A stretch of 64,000 nucleotides of DNA from Acetobacterium wieringae (lineage in GTDB: Bacteria; Bacillota; Clostridia; Eubacteriales; Eubacteriaceae), in the NCBI RefSeq assembly GCF_026646375.1, contig NZ_JAIPPU010000001.1, forward strand, positions 186,001 through 250,000. Reading direction: 5' to 3'. Under the pieces are notes generated by a model that saw only the letters and a list, made by a program, of their open reading frames with translations, did no database searches and was not told where the DNA came from. This document shows, piece after piece, positions 1 through 9,269 of the stretch (positions are counted from its first letter, which is position 1; each line of letters begins with the position of its first letter). The position numbers and the translations under genes are program-made.

Positions 1-53
1 ACCCACAATAATATAGTCAGAATTAATGGAACTAGAACCTTTTTTCCTTTCAT
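1..53 (-). CDS. 5' end of a membrane or exported protein, cut by window edge
   Basis: Only the first 17 codons are present (MKGKKVLVPLILTILLW). They show a short basic stretch followed by a hydrophobic segment, as at the start of a transporter or an exported protein. A CGGAGG ribosome binding site lies 7 nt before the ATG at 51-53, and the gene begins 14 nt after the stop of the MerR gene, so the two are very probably co-transcribed. The family cannot be named from this much sequence; a MerR-controlled transporter would be a usual arrangement. Confidence 0.6.
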   Translation of the reverse strand, partial: MKGKKVLVPLILTILLW

Positions 54-67
54 AAATAATCCTCCGT

Positions 68-877
68 TCATTTATAATTTAAATATTTTTGAATAAGTGC
101 CTTGTGACGCATTTGTGCTGGTGACAGCACTTGCTTTGCCATATCATCCATCAGTTGTTCTTTGGACTCACCCAGGCCAATCTGACCATAAAGCATTTCT
201 TTCAGTTCTGGCACTGCCTTAATAAATTCGCTTCCTTCTCTGGCAAGACGCTCCACTTCTGGATCATTCTCTGCCATTGTACGTAAAGCAGCTAAACGTT
301 CCCCAAATGCCACCGCTCTCTGATAGTCATTGGGATGTTCTTTGAAATATTGCGCAATGCCGTGTAAATTCTCCTTAAACTGCTCGCCCCACTGAAAATC
401 TTCTATGACCCCAAAGACTTTATGATGCTGTTGAATTGCTTCTGGACTTTCCCGAATTTTATAAGCCTCTTGTATGGGGTTAAGTATCTTAGTTATCTCT
501 TGGAAAGTATCAGAGTGAAAAGTGGACTGCTCTATTGGAATAAGCGTGTCATTTAGCAACTCATCCACTTTCAACAACTGCATTTCAATTCTTGCCTTTT
601 CTCTTATTAGCTCCTGTTTCCAAGAAGAAAGAAATTCTCTTAGATCATGCATTTCTCCTGCATCACCTAAAATTTTTTTGATTTTTGTCAAATCCAAACC
701 AAACCCCTTTAAATGCTGAATCATACTCATCCTTGCCATCTCTTCTGCCCCATAGATACGATACCCATTTGCTGATCGCCTTGGTGTTTGTAACAGTCCG
801 ATTTTATGATAATACAAAATGGTCTTAGTTGTACATCTTGTCAGTTTTGCAAATTCTCCAATTGTTATATCGTTCAT
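68..877 (-). CDS. MerR family transcriptional regulator
   Basis: A 269-residue regulator. Residues 3-40 form the MerR winged helix-turn-helix (ITIGEFAKLTRCTTKTILYY, then the wing motif ANGYRIYG), followed by a coiled-coil dimerisation helix to about residue 110. The C-terminal 150 residues are a helical effector domain that I do not recognise, of the size seen in TipA/Mta-like drug-sensing MerR proteins; this similarity is by layout only. The ATG at 877 is chosen over an in-frame ATG 36 nt upstream because GGGAGG lies 7 nt before it. The gene is preceded by a promoter with the long spacer typical of MerR targets, so it is probably autoregulated together with the downstream membrane protein. 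Confidence 0.9.
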   Translation of the reverse strand: MNDITIGEFAKLTRCTTKTILYYHKIGLLQTPRRSANGYRIYGAEEMARMSMIQHLKGFGLDLTKIKKILGDAGEMHDLREFLSSWKQELIREKARIEMQLLKVDELLNDTLIPIEQSTFHSDTFQEITKILNPIQEAYKIRESPEAIQQHHKVFGVIEDFQWGEQFKENLHGIAQYFKEHPNDYQRAVAFGERLAALRTMAENDPEVERLAREGSEFIKAVPELKEMLYGQIGLGESKEQLMDDMAKQVLSPAQMRHKALIQKYLNYK

Positions 878-899
878 CACACTCGTCCTCCCTAAAAAC

Positions 900-930
900 A
901 TTATAAACCTCACTCTTAGGGTGAGGTCAA
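900..930 (-). promoter_or_regulatory. MerR-type promoter with 19-bp spacer and operator dyad
   Basis: Reading the minus strand, TTGACC (-35, 925-930) and TATAAT (-10, 900-905) are separated by 19 bp instead of the usual 17. The spacer region carries an inverted repeat CCTCAC-7 nt-GTGAGG. An overlong spacer holding the dyad is the known signature of promoters that MerR proteins activate by DNA distortion. It drives the merR gene itself. Confidence 0.85.
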
Positions 931-1447
931 GAAAAATATGATGTATTCATTAAGCACATTAATAAGGTAAATTTCCACTATAACTGCTGTCGATGATAAA
1001 TTCAAAAATCCTAGCGACTGACGGTAGCATCCAATTAATAATTAGCCTGTCAGAATGAAGTGCCCGGTCTGGCAAGTTGGTTTGATTGAATGTGAATACG
1101 GTTATTCATAGGTCATGTCAGTTGCTATCGGAAGGAATGCCAAGAATACAAGGTCTAGGTATCCTAGCATTATGGTATTTTACGGATTAAGTTATAGATG
1201 TAGCAGATGCGTGTTAAGAGATTTAGTTGTATAAAAACGGCTAATTTTGAAGCGGTTTTTGATTTTGAGTATGACCTTCTCCGCCACCAAGAACTACGCA
1301 TCAAATGATGTTAGATAGAACCTGTTACGTTATGTAGCGGTTTTTTTTATTGGAAAAAAGAAATGCTATTCTTACTTTTAGCGATTATCTGGAATTTTGT
1401 TCGATGTGACGATATAATTAAGAATAAAACAATATGAGGTATGATTT
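931..1447. other. intergenic region with one terminator-like hairpin, no gene recognised
   Basis: About 500 bases without a convincing reading frame. The only clear structure is a plus-strand hairpin followed by eight T's at 1320-1348. What transcript it would end is unknown. A 21-codon frame near 990 resembles the start of a universal stress protein only superficially. The region may be a decayed gene. Confidence 0.5.
1320..1348 (+). terminator. rho-independent terminator-like hairpin
   Basis: ACC(t)GTTAC pairs with GTAGCGGT (one bulge, one G-T pair) around a 5-nt loop, followed by TTTTTTTT. No gene lies immediately upstream on this strand. Confidence 0.55.
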
Positions 1448-2059
1448 ATGAAAAAGAAATTGGCAGTGCTACTGGTGTTATGTATGGTTGTCACACTCGC
1501 GGCTTGCAGTACTCAAACCAAAGAAAAGTCAGCGAATGAAAAAAGTGATATTTATGTTGGTTACACAACCGATACCGATCAATTCATTGATGTCCCGAAT
1601 CTCCGCCAATATGGCGATTATACCTGCGGTACCACCTGTGTGCAGATGCTGATGAATTATCTATATCCACAGATTGGGGATAAGAATCTGTCAACCTACG
1701 AACATGATCTGGGAACCACGCCTGAGAATGGTACGACGCCTCAGCAGATTTACAATTATTTTAAATCCCAAGGGGTTAATGTTGAGAAAAAAGAAAATAT
1801 TTCAATTGAAGAACTGGTTTCATTGATTGATGCTGGCGATCCGGTGATGATGTGTATTCAAGCCTGGAGTGATAAATATAACACAACCGATCCCAATGCA
1901 TCAGACCACGCCTATCTTGCCGATGGTCACTGGGTGATTTGTGTAGGCTATCAAAAGACAAATGATGGATATCAATTCTATTTTAATGATCCAGCCTGCG
2001 TTGGTTATTGCCTGATGTCTCAGAGTGATCTCGAAAACCGTTGGATTGACATGGATTGA
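1448..2059 (+). CDS. C39-like cysteine peptidase lipoprotein
   Basis: A 203-residue lipoprotein. Residues 1-20 are a type II signal peptide ending in the lipobox LAAC, so Cys20 should be lipidated and the protein held on the outer face of the membrane. The rest matches the C39-like (papain-fold) peptidase family: LRQYGDYTCG places the catalytic Cys at position 60 with Gln54 as oxyanion residue, GHWVICVGY gives His161, and FNDP gives Asp181. The function in such secreted stand-alone domains is usually unproven; it may cleave peptides or be a structural relative. GAGGT lies 7 nt upstream of the ATG. It stands alone between two gaps. Confidence 0.75.
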   Translation: MKKKLAVLLVLCMVVTLAACSTQTKEKSANEKSDIYVGYTTDTDQFIDVPNLRQYGDYTCGTTCVQMLMNYLYPQIGDKNLSTYEHDLGTTPENGTTPQQIYNYFKSQGVNVEKKENISIEELVSLIDAGDPVMMCIQAWSDKYNTTDPNASDHAYLADGHWVICVGYQKTNDGYQFYFNDPACVGYCLMSQSDLENRWIDMD

Positions 2060-2427
2060 ACAGGTACGATCTACACGCGCTTTGGCTTAGTCATAAAGGG
2101 TGCATCTGAATTTAATAATGATGGGGTGTTCTATCTAAATTAAATGATCTTTTTGTCAATAAACTGATTTATAGGATTATTTTGATAGCTGTCATGCAGT
2201 ATTGTTTATCCAGTCATGTTTGGTGTCATTGATCAATTGCTTTTTGAAGGTGATGTATATTGCGAACTGTTTAAAATCGATGGAAATGGCTATATGAGTT
2301 ATGACAGAAAATGGAGGTAGAAAGCATATTATATGGAATTAACCCAAATTAAGTGATAACCACATCCCAGACACTGCGCCGATAGAAAGTAGGTTTTATC
2401 AAAAAAGACAGAGATAAGGACGTGAAG
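2060..2427. other. intergenic region; possible 34-residue remnant frame
   Basis: No gene recognised. A frame with ATG at 2216 and stop at 2318-2320 encodes 34 residues containing FEGDVYCELFKIDGNGYMSY, which reads like a protein fragment, but there is no ribosome binding site. It is probably the tail of a decayed gene. Confidence 0.35.
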
Positions 2428-4344
2428 ATGAAAAAGAAAATTATTAAAACAGCAGTTTTATTTATCAGTATCGTAACATTTATTGCACTTTTCGCAATGG
2501 TGTTCGGGAGTGCGAATCTTGTCATTGCAATTAGTACCGTCTTTGCAATACTGATATACTTGTCGAAAAATATGACTGCGAATCCGATAGAAAATCTTAT
2601 AAGATTGGTAACATTTAATGTTGTCATGGGCATTGTTGCATATATTTCTTCGATTAATATTTTTTTGGCCATTCCGATTGATTTTTTAAGTCTGTTCATG
2701 ATTGCAAGCGCACTAAGCTACACCATTAGTTCACCAATGTCTACCCCGTTTAGCTTACAGTATGTGTTTTTAATTTCATTTCCGGTTAGTTTGGAAGAAA
2801 TGCCACTGCGACTGGCTGCTTTAGCAGCGAGCGCTGCTTGCATCATGTTTGTGCAATTAGTGGTAAACAAGGACAGTGTTAAAAAACAAAGTAAAATTAT
2901 AATTCCAGAAATTTGCAGTGGTCTCGAAAATAAGATCAGCAATGTCAAAAATAATCTGAATGATGAATTGGTTGATTGTAAAATAAAAGCATATATCAGT
3001 CGTCTGAAACAAGTGATTTATGAATCGAGAAAGGACAACTATTATTTTAATAATGAAAGTGAAATCAAATTTAATGTTCTGATTGCTTTGGAAAATATAA
3101 ATGACCTGTTAAGTCGCCTTAAAAAAGACAACGAAGCGGACGCTTTCCTTGATGAGGCAGTGGCTTTAATAAACAGTTTTAAACGATCTGTAAAAGATTG
3201 CGATGTCAATCAAACAAATCATTTAGACCCTTTGTTTGATGCCTTTTTTCAAAAATATAATCTCGATAATACAAAAGATCTAGTAATGATGAAATTGGTT
3301 TATCAGTTGCAGTGCTTAAGCGATTATTTGAATAAAATGAGGAATCTGGATCAAATCAATAAAAAAGAGATTACAAAAAATGAACTACGAACAAATAATT
3401 TTAAGTCAACAAAAAAATTTAAGGTAAAACTTTCGATCGATCCATTAAGTCGGTCGTATGCGTTTCGATTGGCCTTTGCAATTTCTATATTTGCATTTAT
3501 CGTAAACTATTTTAACCTTCAACATGGCAATTGGATTCTGTTCACAATTTCTTCACTAACCTATCCGTTCTATGAAATCTCAAGGCAAAGAACGGGAAAA
3601 CGGATTTTTGGCACAATAATTGGCGGAGTTATTGTTATTATACTCTTTTCGTTTTTACAACTAAGAGATGCAGGAATAATCGTGATGGTAATCACCTTAT
3701 TTTTGACAATCTTCTTTATGGATAATTACACCTATTCAATGATATTTTCAACAATAACGGCAATCAGTTCGTTTGTGTTAGTGGAGAATTCAACGAATCT
3801 GAGCCTTGACAGAATTATCTATGTTATTATTGGGGGCGTGTGTGCCGTGTTATTGAGTAAACTCGTTTTACCCTATCAAGAATCTGACGCAGAAAAAGAT
3901 TTGAAGAAAATGTATAATGAGATTATTGTTGGCTTTTTCAATGATATTGGAAGTGCGCAGAATTATACGGATGATTTTAAACATAAGATAATGAATTTTA
4001 TGCTTTTTACCGGCATGATTGAGGATAAATTATCGGCGTTGATAAAAGTTTCAAATGCGGAAATGATCACGTCTTTTATTGGCGTCAGACATGCATTGAT
4101 CCTTAATATCTATAACGAATACCGCTGGTTGCTGGCAAATAAAAACTGTATCAAAGATTATAAAAATATCTGCCAGGATATCAGCAAAAATGACAAGTAT
4201 CGAAATACCGAAAATGATGAACAGTTAATTGGAGAAATAATCAGTCAATATTCATTAAAAAATAAAGTCGTCGTTTGGGAAAGTATCGAAATAATAAGAT
4301 CAATGAATCAATTGGATCTGTTTAAACGGTCGAGTGGGAATTAG
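2428..4344 (+). CDS. FUSC family membrane protein (aromatic acid exporter-like)
   Basis: A 638-residue protein with two membrane blocks, residues about 5-145 and 345-480, each of several hydrophobic helices, separated by a roughly 200-residue soluble, charged, helical region, plus a soluble C-terminal region of about 150 residues. The second block holds the FUSC-like stretch around NWILFTISSLTYPFYEISRQ followed by RTGKRIFGTIIGG. This doubled layout matches fusaric-acid-resistance/AaeB-type proteins, which are thought to export aromatic acids. A GTG at 2422 is possible, but ATAAGGA is better spaced for the ATG at 2428. It precedes gadB by about 150 bases; co-transcription is not evident. The substrate is unknown. 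Confidence 0.7.
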   Translation: MKKKIIKTAVLFISIVTFIALFAMVFGSANLVIAISTVFAILIYLSKNMTANPIENLIRLVTFNVVMGIVAYISSINIFLAIPIDFLSLFMIASALSYTISSPMSTPFSLQYVFLISFPVSLEEMPLRLAALAASAACIMFVQLVVNKDSVKKQSKIIIPEICSGLENKISNVKNNLNDELVDCKIKAYISRLKQVIYESRKDNYYFNNESEIKFNVLIALENINDLLSRLKKDNEADAFLDEAVALINSFKRSVKDCDVNQTNHLDPLFDAFFQKYNLDNTKDLVMMKLVYQLQCLSDYLNKMRNLDQINKKEITKNELRTNNFKSTKKFKVKLSIDPLSRSYAFRLAFAISIFAFIVNYFNLQHGNWILFTISSLTYPFYEISRQRTGKRIFGTIIGGVIVIILFSFLQLRDAGIIVMVITLFLTIFFMDNYTYSMIFSTITAISSFVLVENSTNLSLDRIIYVIIGGVCAVLLSKLVLPYQESDAEKDLKKMYNEIIVGFFNDIGSAQNYTDDFKHKIMNFMLFTGMIEDKLSALIKVSNAEMITSFIGVRHALILNIYNEYRWLLANKNCIKDYKNICQDISKNDKYRNTENDEQLIGEIISQYSLKNKVVVWESIEIIRSMNQLDLFKRSSGN

Positions 4345-4496
4345 CGCATGTAAAATTTAAATGGTCTTTGACAAGGTCATTGTAAATTTTTTGTGAGAAC
4401 CAGCAGAAAAAACGATTTTGCAAATGCTATGTTCCAGTCGGTAATAATGGGTATATAAAATACAATCATTATAGACCGCATCAAAAGGAGGAAAGA

Positions 4497-5912
4497 ATGT
4501 TAGTTTCAAAAAAATGCCAGGAAGAACAACTGCAAAATGTTTATGCGACCCCAGTGATGGGATCAGTTGCAAGTGACGAACTAATTCCCCAATATACGCT
4601 GCCGGAAAATCCATTGGCACCGGAAGTCGCCTACCGTCTGATTAAGGATGATCTGATCGATGAAGGCAATGCCAGACAGAATTTGGCGACATTTTGTCAG
4701 TCCTACATGGAACCGGAAGCGGTGAACCTAATGGCCGAAACGCTGGAAAAAAACGCCATCGACAAATCGGAATACCCCCAAACCGCCGATCTGGAGAATC
4801 GTTGTGTCAATATTATTGCCGATCTGTGGCATGCCGCAGATCAGGATGATTTTATCGGAACATCAACGGTGGGCTCATCGGAGGCCTGCATGCTTGGTGG
4901 GATGGCCCTGAAGTTTGCCTGGCGCAAGCGGGCAGCAGAAAAAGGGGTGGATATTCTGACTCGGAAGCCGAATCTGGTTATTTCTTCAGGTTACCAGGTT
5001 TGCTGGGAAAAATTTTGTGTTTATTGGGATATTGAAATGCGCTTGGTGCCCCTGGATAAAAATCATATGAGCCTTAATCTGGATCGCGTGTTAGAATTCG
5101 TCGATGATTATACAATTGGTGTTGTCGCTATTATGGGGATTACCTATACCGGTAAATATGATGATGTAGAAGGTTTGAATAACCTTCTGGAGGAATACAA
5201 CAACAGTCATGATCTCCCTGTTTATATTCATGTTGACGGGGCATCGGGGGGGATGTTTGCGCCATTTATCTATCCCGATTTAGAGTGGGATTTTAGACTC
5301 AAAAATGTTGTTTCAATTAATACCTCGGGGCACAAATATGGCCTGGTTTATCCCGGAGTCGGTTGGATTTTATGGAAGGACAAAAAATACTTGCCGGCAG
5401 AGTTGATTTTTAATGTCAGTTATCTGGGAGGGAGCATGCCGACAATGGCCATTAATTTTTCCCGTTCGGCCAGTCAGATCATTGGCCAGTATTATAATTT
5501 CCTGCGCTATGGGCGACAAGGGTTTATTTGTATCCATCAGCGAACCCAGAATGTCGCAGTTTATATCGCTGCCGAAATTGAGAAAATGGGTCTCTTTGAA
5601 ATCTACAACGATGGGAAAAATATCCCCATTGTTTGCTGGACGCTCAAAGCGACGGTAAATAAACCATGGAGTCTGTATGACTTGGCAGATCGGGTGAGAA
5701 TGAACGGATGGCAGGTTCCGGCCTACCCCTTACCGGAAAACATGGCGGATTGCATCATTCAACGGGTGGTTGTAAGGCAGGACTTTAATATGCAAATTGC
5801 AACGCAGTTTATTCATGATTTTAACCAGGCGATCAAAGAACTGGATGCGGCGAAGCTATTGATTCATGGCAAGGACACCGAGAATAAAGGACCTTCCGGT
5901 TTTATTCATTAA
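4497..5912 (+). CDS. gadB: glutamate decarboxylase (PLP-dependent)
   Basis: 471 residues, about the length of E. coli GadB (466). It converts glutamate to 4-aminobutyrate and CO2, consuming a proton. The PLP lysine is Lys280 in NTSGHKYGLVYPG; HVDGASGG supplies the aspartate that pairs with the pyridine nitrogen; TVGSSEACMLGG is the phosphate-binding region. The C-terminal end ends in GFIH, resembling the C-terminal His of acid-regulated GADs. AAAGGAGG lies 6 nt upstream of the ATG. No GadC-type glutamate/GABA antiporter is in the window, so acid resistance by the usual pair cannot be inferred here. A terminator follows directly. Confidence 0.93.
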   Translation: MLVSKKCQEEQLQNVYATPVMGSVASDELIPQYTLPENPLAPEVAYRLIKDDLIDEGNARQNLATFCQSYMEPEAVNLMAETLEKNAIDKSEYPQTADLENRCVNIIADLWHAADQDDFIGTSTVGSSEACMLGGMALKFAWRKRAAEKGVDILTRKPNLVISSGYQVCWEKFCVYWDIEMRLVPLDKNHMSLNLDRVLEFVDDYTIGVVAIMGITYTGKYDDVEGLNNLLEEYNNSHDLPVYIHVDGASGGMFAPFIYPDLEWDFRLKNVVSINTSGHKYGLVYPGVGWILWKDKKYLPAELIFNVSYLGGSMPTMAINFSRSASQIIGQYYNFLRYGRQGFICIHQRTQNVAVYIAAEIEKMGLFEIYNDGKNIPIVCWTLKATVNKPWSLYDLADRVRMNGWQVPAYPLPENMADCIIQRVVVRQDFNMQIATQFIHDFNQAIKELDAAKLLIHGKDTENKGPSGFIH

Positions 5913-5915
5913 ACT

Positions 5916-5951
5916 AACAAGACCCTGCCGTTTTCCCGGTAGGGTCTTGTT
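5916..5951 (+). terminator. terminator of gadB, possibly bidirectional
   Basis: A hairpin of AACAAGACCCTGCCG with CGGTAGGGTCTTGTT around a loop of TTTTCC, starting 3 nt after the gadB stop and lying between two convergent genes. The T-run is short on both strands. Confidence 0.8.
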
Positions 5952-5956
5952 TCGTG

Positions 5957-7870
5957 TTATTGATTCATGTAGACAACCTGATTGCGACCGTTGGATTTGG
6001 CCTGATAGAGAGCTTCATCAGCCAGTTTGACAAGGTCTTCATGACGGGAATGATGATCAGGCAGCAGCGTGGCAATCCCAATGCTGACGGTAATACAATC
6101 TTTAACCACCGATCCCTCATGGGGAATGGCCAGCGCTTCAACTTTTTTTAGCAGGCGATGGGCATTAAGTAGTGCTTCTTCTTTGTCGGCTTCGGCAAGG
6201 AGGACGATAAATTCCTCGCCGCCGTAACGAACCACCATATCTGTAGGCCGGGACAAAGCGGTTCTCAGGGTATTGCCGATTTTAATCAGGGCGGTGTCTC
6301 CAGCCATATGGCCATATAAATCGTTATAGTCTTTAAAATAATCGACATCAATAAAAAGCAGTGAGATCGGACGTTTCTGTCTTAAACAGCGGTTCCATTC
6401 CATGACAATGGTTTCATCATATTTCCGGCGGTTCCACAGTTCGGTCAGTGGATCTCGGAGGGAAAGTCGCTGTAACTCATGGTTGATTAATTCCAGTTCA
6501 TAATTTTGTTGTTCGATCCGGTCGTTGGAAGCGGTCAGTTCGCGGGTTCGTTGGGCCACCAATTCATCGAGATGATCATTCATTTCCGCCAGTTTTTCCC
6601 CCATGACAATGCGGTATTCCAGCGACTCGGTAAAGGTTTTGGCCAGTAACAAAGAATAAAGGATTGCAAAGATCAGTTGTCCGGTGGATGAGTTAGCATC
6701 ACCCTGAAAGAATGTTTGGAGAAACGATAGCCAACTGTCGCTGATCCAGGGACTAAGGGTAATGATATCCATCAGACAGGTAGCAATTAGAAACAGACCG
6801 CCCAATATGATCAGGCCGCTGTTTTTTTCCCGGTGTAGCGCAATTTTAATCAACATGGCAAACAGATAGACAATCATCGAGACGGTCCACGTTTGATAAA
6901 GAGGATTAACAATGGCTGCAATCCAGGTTGGGGTGAAAAGAACAACGAGTGCGTAGACACCAGCAATTACCTGCGTTGATCGGACGATGAGCTGATTGAA
7001 ATACAGTGGTAAAATCGAGCGAAAAAACATCAGAATCAGTGGAACCCCCAAGTAGAAAGAAAGGGTCTGCACTTTATAAATAATTTCAAAATCTAAATCC
7101 TGAAAAAATGAGAACAGGAAAGCCTCGCCGATAAATAACGTCCGGATTGCCACCAGGACACAGAACAATCCAAAATAAAGGGGAGCACGGTCTTTTCGGC
7201 GAAAACAGAATAAAGCCAGGTGATAGATGCCCATCATCATCAGGGCACCAAAAAGGAACAATTCATAGGCCAGACCGAGGTAGCGGATAGTAAGAAGTTG
7301 GCTTTCTCCGCCCAGCAGAATGCTATTGAGCAGACCGCCACTGGGGCGGTAGAAATTGGATACTTCCAGGACAATCTCGTTTTCTCCCGACACGGCATTA
7401 AAAGCGACGACCTGGGGCTGATATTTGGGAACCATGGTTTCCCGGGTGGTGCCGATGGTACCGACGGTGGTAATCAGCTCACCATTGATAAAAAGCTTGT
7501 ATGCTGTACGGACTTTGGGAATCTTCAGTGCCAGAATTTCATTGTCTGTAGCAGTAAATTTCAGACGATAGGTAGCATACCCAGATCCGGGTATTTTTTC
7601 GTCGTTGATTTGATATTTATTCCATGAGGAAGGAAAGGAGACATAAGCGCTGAGCGTACCCTGATCGACACTGGCTGGTTCCAGTAGCTGGTTCCAGTAA
7701 AAAGCCCAGTCGCCATCGAGAGCAATGATTTGATTTCTGAGATCGTATTGGGTTAAATCAAGACGACCATTTTCAGCTTTTTTCTCGATCTCAGTTGGTT
7801 GTGCGGAACAGCCCCCCAGTAAAAAAAGCATGAAAAAAATAATCGATAAGACGATGCTGCGTTTGATCAT
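5957..7870 (-). CDS. membrane diguanylate cyclase, 7TMR-DISM type, with GGDEF domain
   Basis: 637 residues. An N-terminal signal with lipobox LGGC (Cys21) precedes an extracellular jelly-roll domain (about 30-190, 7TMR-DISMED2-like), seven predicted membrane helices (about 195-400), a coiled coil (430-470) and a GGDEF domain. The active site GGEEF is at 550-554 and the product-inhibition I-site RPTD at 541-544, exactly five residues before it, so an active, feedback-inhibited cyclic-di-GMP synthase is predicted. The extracellular domain is of a type thought to bind carbohydrates. AAAGGAG lies 6 nt before the ATG. It is convergent with gadB and monocistronic. Confidence 0.9.
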   Translation of the reverse strand: MIKRSIVLSIIFFMLFLLGGCSAQPTEIEKKAENGRLDLTQYDLRNQIIALDGDWAFYWNQLLEPASVDQGTLSAYVSFPSSWNKYQINDEKIPGSGYATYRLKFTATDNEILALKIPKVRTAYKLFINGELITTVGTIGTTRETMVPKYQPQVVAFNAVSGENEIVLEVSNFYRPSGGLLNSILLGGESQLLTIRYLGLAYELFLFGALMMMGIYHLALFCFRRKDRAPLYFGLFCVLVAIRTLFIGEAFLFSFFQDLDFEIIYKVQTLSFYLGVPLILMFFRSILPLYFNQLIVRSTQVIAGVYALVVLFTPTWIAAIVNPLYQTWTVSMIVYLFAMLIKIALHREKNSGLIILGGLFLIATCLMDIITLSPWISDSWLSFLQTFFQGDANSSTGQLIFAILYSLLLAKTFTESLEYRIVMGEKLAEMNDHLDELVAQRTRELTASNDRIEQQNYELELINHELQRLSLRDPLTELWNRRKYDETIVMEWNRCLRQKRPISLLFIDVDYFKDYNDLYGHMAGDTALIKIGNTLRTALSRPTDMVVRYGGEEFIVLLAEADKEEALLNAHRLLKKVEALAIPHEGSVVKDCITVSIGIATLLPDHHSRHEDLVKLADEALYQAKSNGRNQVVYMNQ

Positions 7871-8128
7871 GAGGACTCCTTTCTGAGGGCCAAAACAAGA
7901 GAATTTTAATTGGCCTAAAATTCAGATGGAGACGTGATGGCCACGCCTCCAATGGTGAAGGGTTTTTCAAATTCAGATGATCAGTGGTCATGCTTTAATG
8001 CCCTGATGTATTGCGCTTAAGTCTATTTCATTATACAATGGGACAATCAATTCAGTCAAATGAGATTTTGAGTAAGATCAGGATAATTTGATTCGATCAG
8101 GATAAAATACTAAATAATGAGGAAAACA

Positions 8129-8659
8129 ATGACAAGAGCAAATATTGAAATGAAAATCACTGAATATCCGATATTTGAATATGCGTTTTTTAGTCCATCA
8201 GAAATCAATTTCTATGAGGCGGTTCGAACCATCTGCAAGTTGGAATGTCAACAATATGGGAACTCCTGGTCCTGCCCTCCGGCAGTCGGAACCCTGGAAG
8301 AATGCAAAGCCCGATGTCTCGGCTATGAGCATGCCTTTATTTTTAGCACCATCTCGGAGGTCAGTGACATTCTCAATATGGACGAAATGCTGGCAACCCG
8401 CAGTGAACATATTGAAATCGTCGAGGCAATCAAGGATAATGTTTTTGATAGATATCAGAACAAGTTGATTCTGACAGCCGAATCCTGCGCCATCTGTGAG
8501 GACTGCGGCTATCCTGATGAGGCCTGCAAGCATCGTGACAAAATGTATCCCTGTGTTGAAAGCCATGCTATTTCGGTGACGGATATCTGTGAAAAGCACA
8601 ATCTGTCATTTTTAAATGGATATAATGTAATTACCTGGTTTGGTATGATCTTTTTTTAA
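8129..8659 (+). CDS. DUF2284 family cysteine-rich, predicted metal-binding protein
   Basis: 176 residues. Two cysteine clusters are visible: CKLEC followed by WSCPPAVGTLEECKARC in the N-terminal half, and ESCAICEDCGYPDEACKHRD in the C-terminal half, the layout of DUF2284. The cysteines suggest an iron-sulfur cluster or zinc; the function is not established. The start at 8129 is preferred to an ATG at 8117 because GAGG is then 6 nt upstream. A paralogue lies at 39774-40313 just before a corrinoid methyltransferase module, and DUF2284 genes are often near such modules in acetogens and methanogens, so a role in that metabolism is possible but here there is no methyltransferase neighbour. Confidence 0.8.
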   Translation: MTRANIEMKITEYPIFEYAFFSPSEINFYEAVRTICKLECQQYGNSWSCPPAVGTLEECKARCLGYEHAFIFSTISEVSDILNMDEMLATRSEHIEIVEAIKDNVFDRYQNKLILTAESCAICEDCGYPDEACKHRDKMYPCVESHAISVTDICEKHNLSFLNGYNVITWFGMIFF

Positions 8660-8725
8660 ATAACATTAGTAGCATTAATTTGCCGATTTAGAAGGTAGTC
8701 AGTATTCCAAGAAAGTAGGTGTACG

Positions 8726-9211
8726 ATGGATTTATCATTTTTAGGGATTGAACCCAATCCCATTACTGTTTTTACCCAAGCTGACAAAGCGATTTATTTG
8801 CAAAACCCTGAGGACATCGATGATGGGATTCGGGAGTTGGTCGATGCCATTAATGCCATTCCGGTGTTCTTTTCGATGAGCGCTTGCCAGGGCTTCCTGA
8901 TTGAGGCGGTGCGGGACGATCATTGTCCGGAAACCTATGTCGACTTTTATGTGATTGATGAGCAGTACCAGCTGGCACAACTGCTGCTGGGTTCGCTGGG
9001 CAGCAAATTTAATGCCAGTATTGACTGCAAGGTTGTTTATGAAGCTGATTTTGATGTGACGGCCGATGACGAAATCGTACCGAACGGCATGGTTAAGCTG
9101 CGCCACAGCATTGAACTTTTTGAGTTACCGCCGGATTTAATGGCGAGCACCTATTTGGAAGTCGTGAACCATGTCCGCAAATTTGGAGAAGCAGTAAAGC
9201 AAACCGTCTGA
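8726..9211 (+). CDS. conserved-looking protein of unknown function
   Basis: 161 residues, soluble, acidic, with no signal peptide. I do not recognise the family. The segment AINAIPVFFSMSACQGFL is reminiscent of the strand-then-S/C motif of TYW3-like proteins, but this is a weak resemblance. It is preceded by AGTAGGTG and lies 66 nt after the DUF2284 gene and 58 nt before the flavin oxidoreductase gene, all in the same direction, so the three may form one transcript. Confidence 0.6.
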   Translation: MDLSFLGIEPNPITVFTQADKAIYLQNPEDIDDGIRELVDAINAIPVFFSMSACQGFLIEAVRDDHCPETYVDFYVIDEQYQLAQLLLGSLGSKFNASIDCKVVYEADFDVTADDEIVPNGMVKLRHSIELFELPPDLMASTYLEVVNHVRKFGEAVKQTV

Positions 9212-9269
9212 AAATTATTTAAGTGTTATCAATTCACAGGTATCTGAAACGGATGAAAGCGGGGAAGAA

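Noticed and set aside
988-1053. Universal stress protein fragment (KILATDGS)
   Set aside because: Only about eight residues resemble the family and a stop follows soon; chance is likely.
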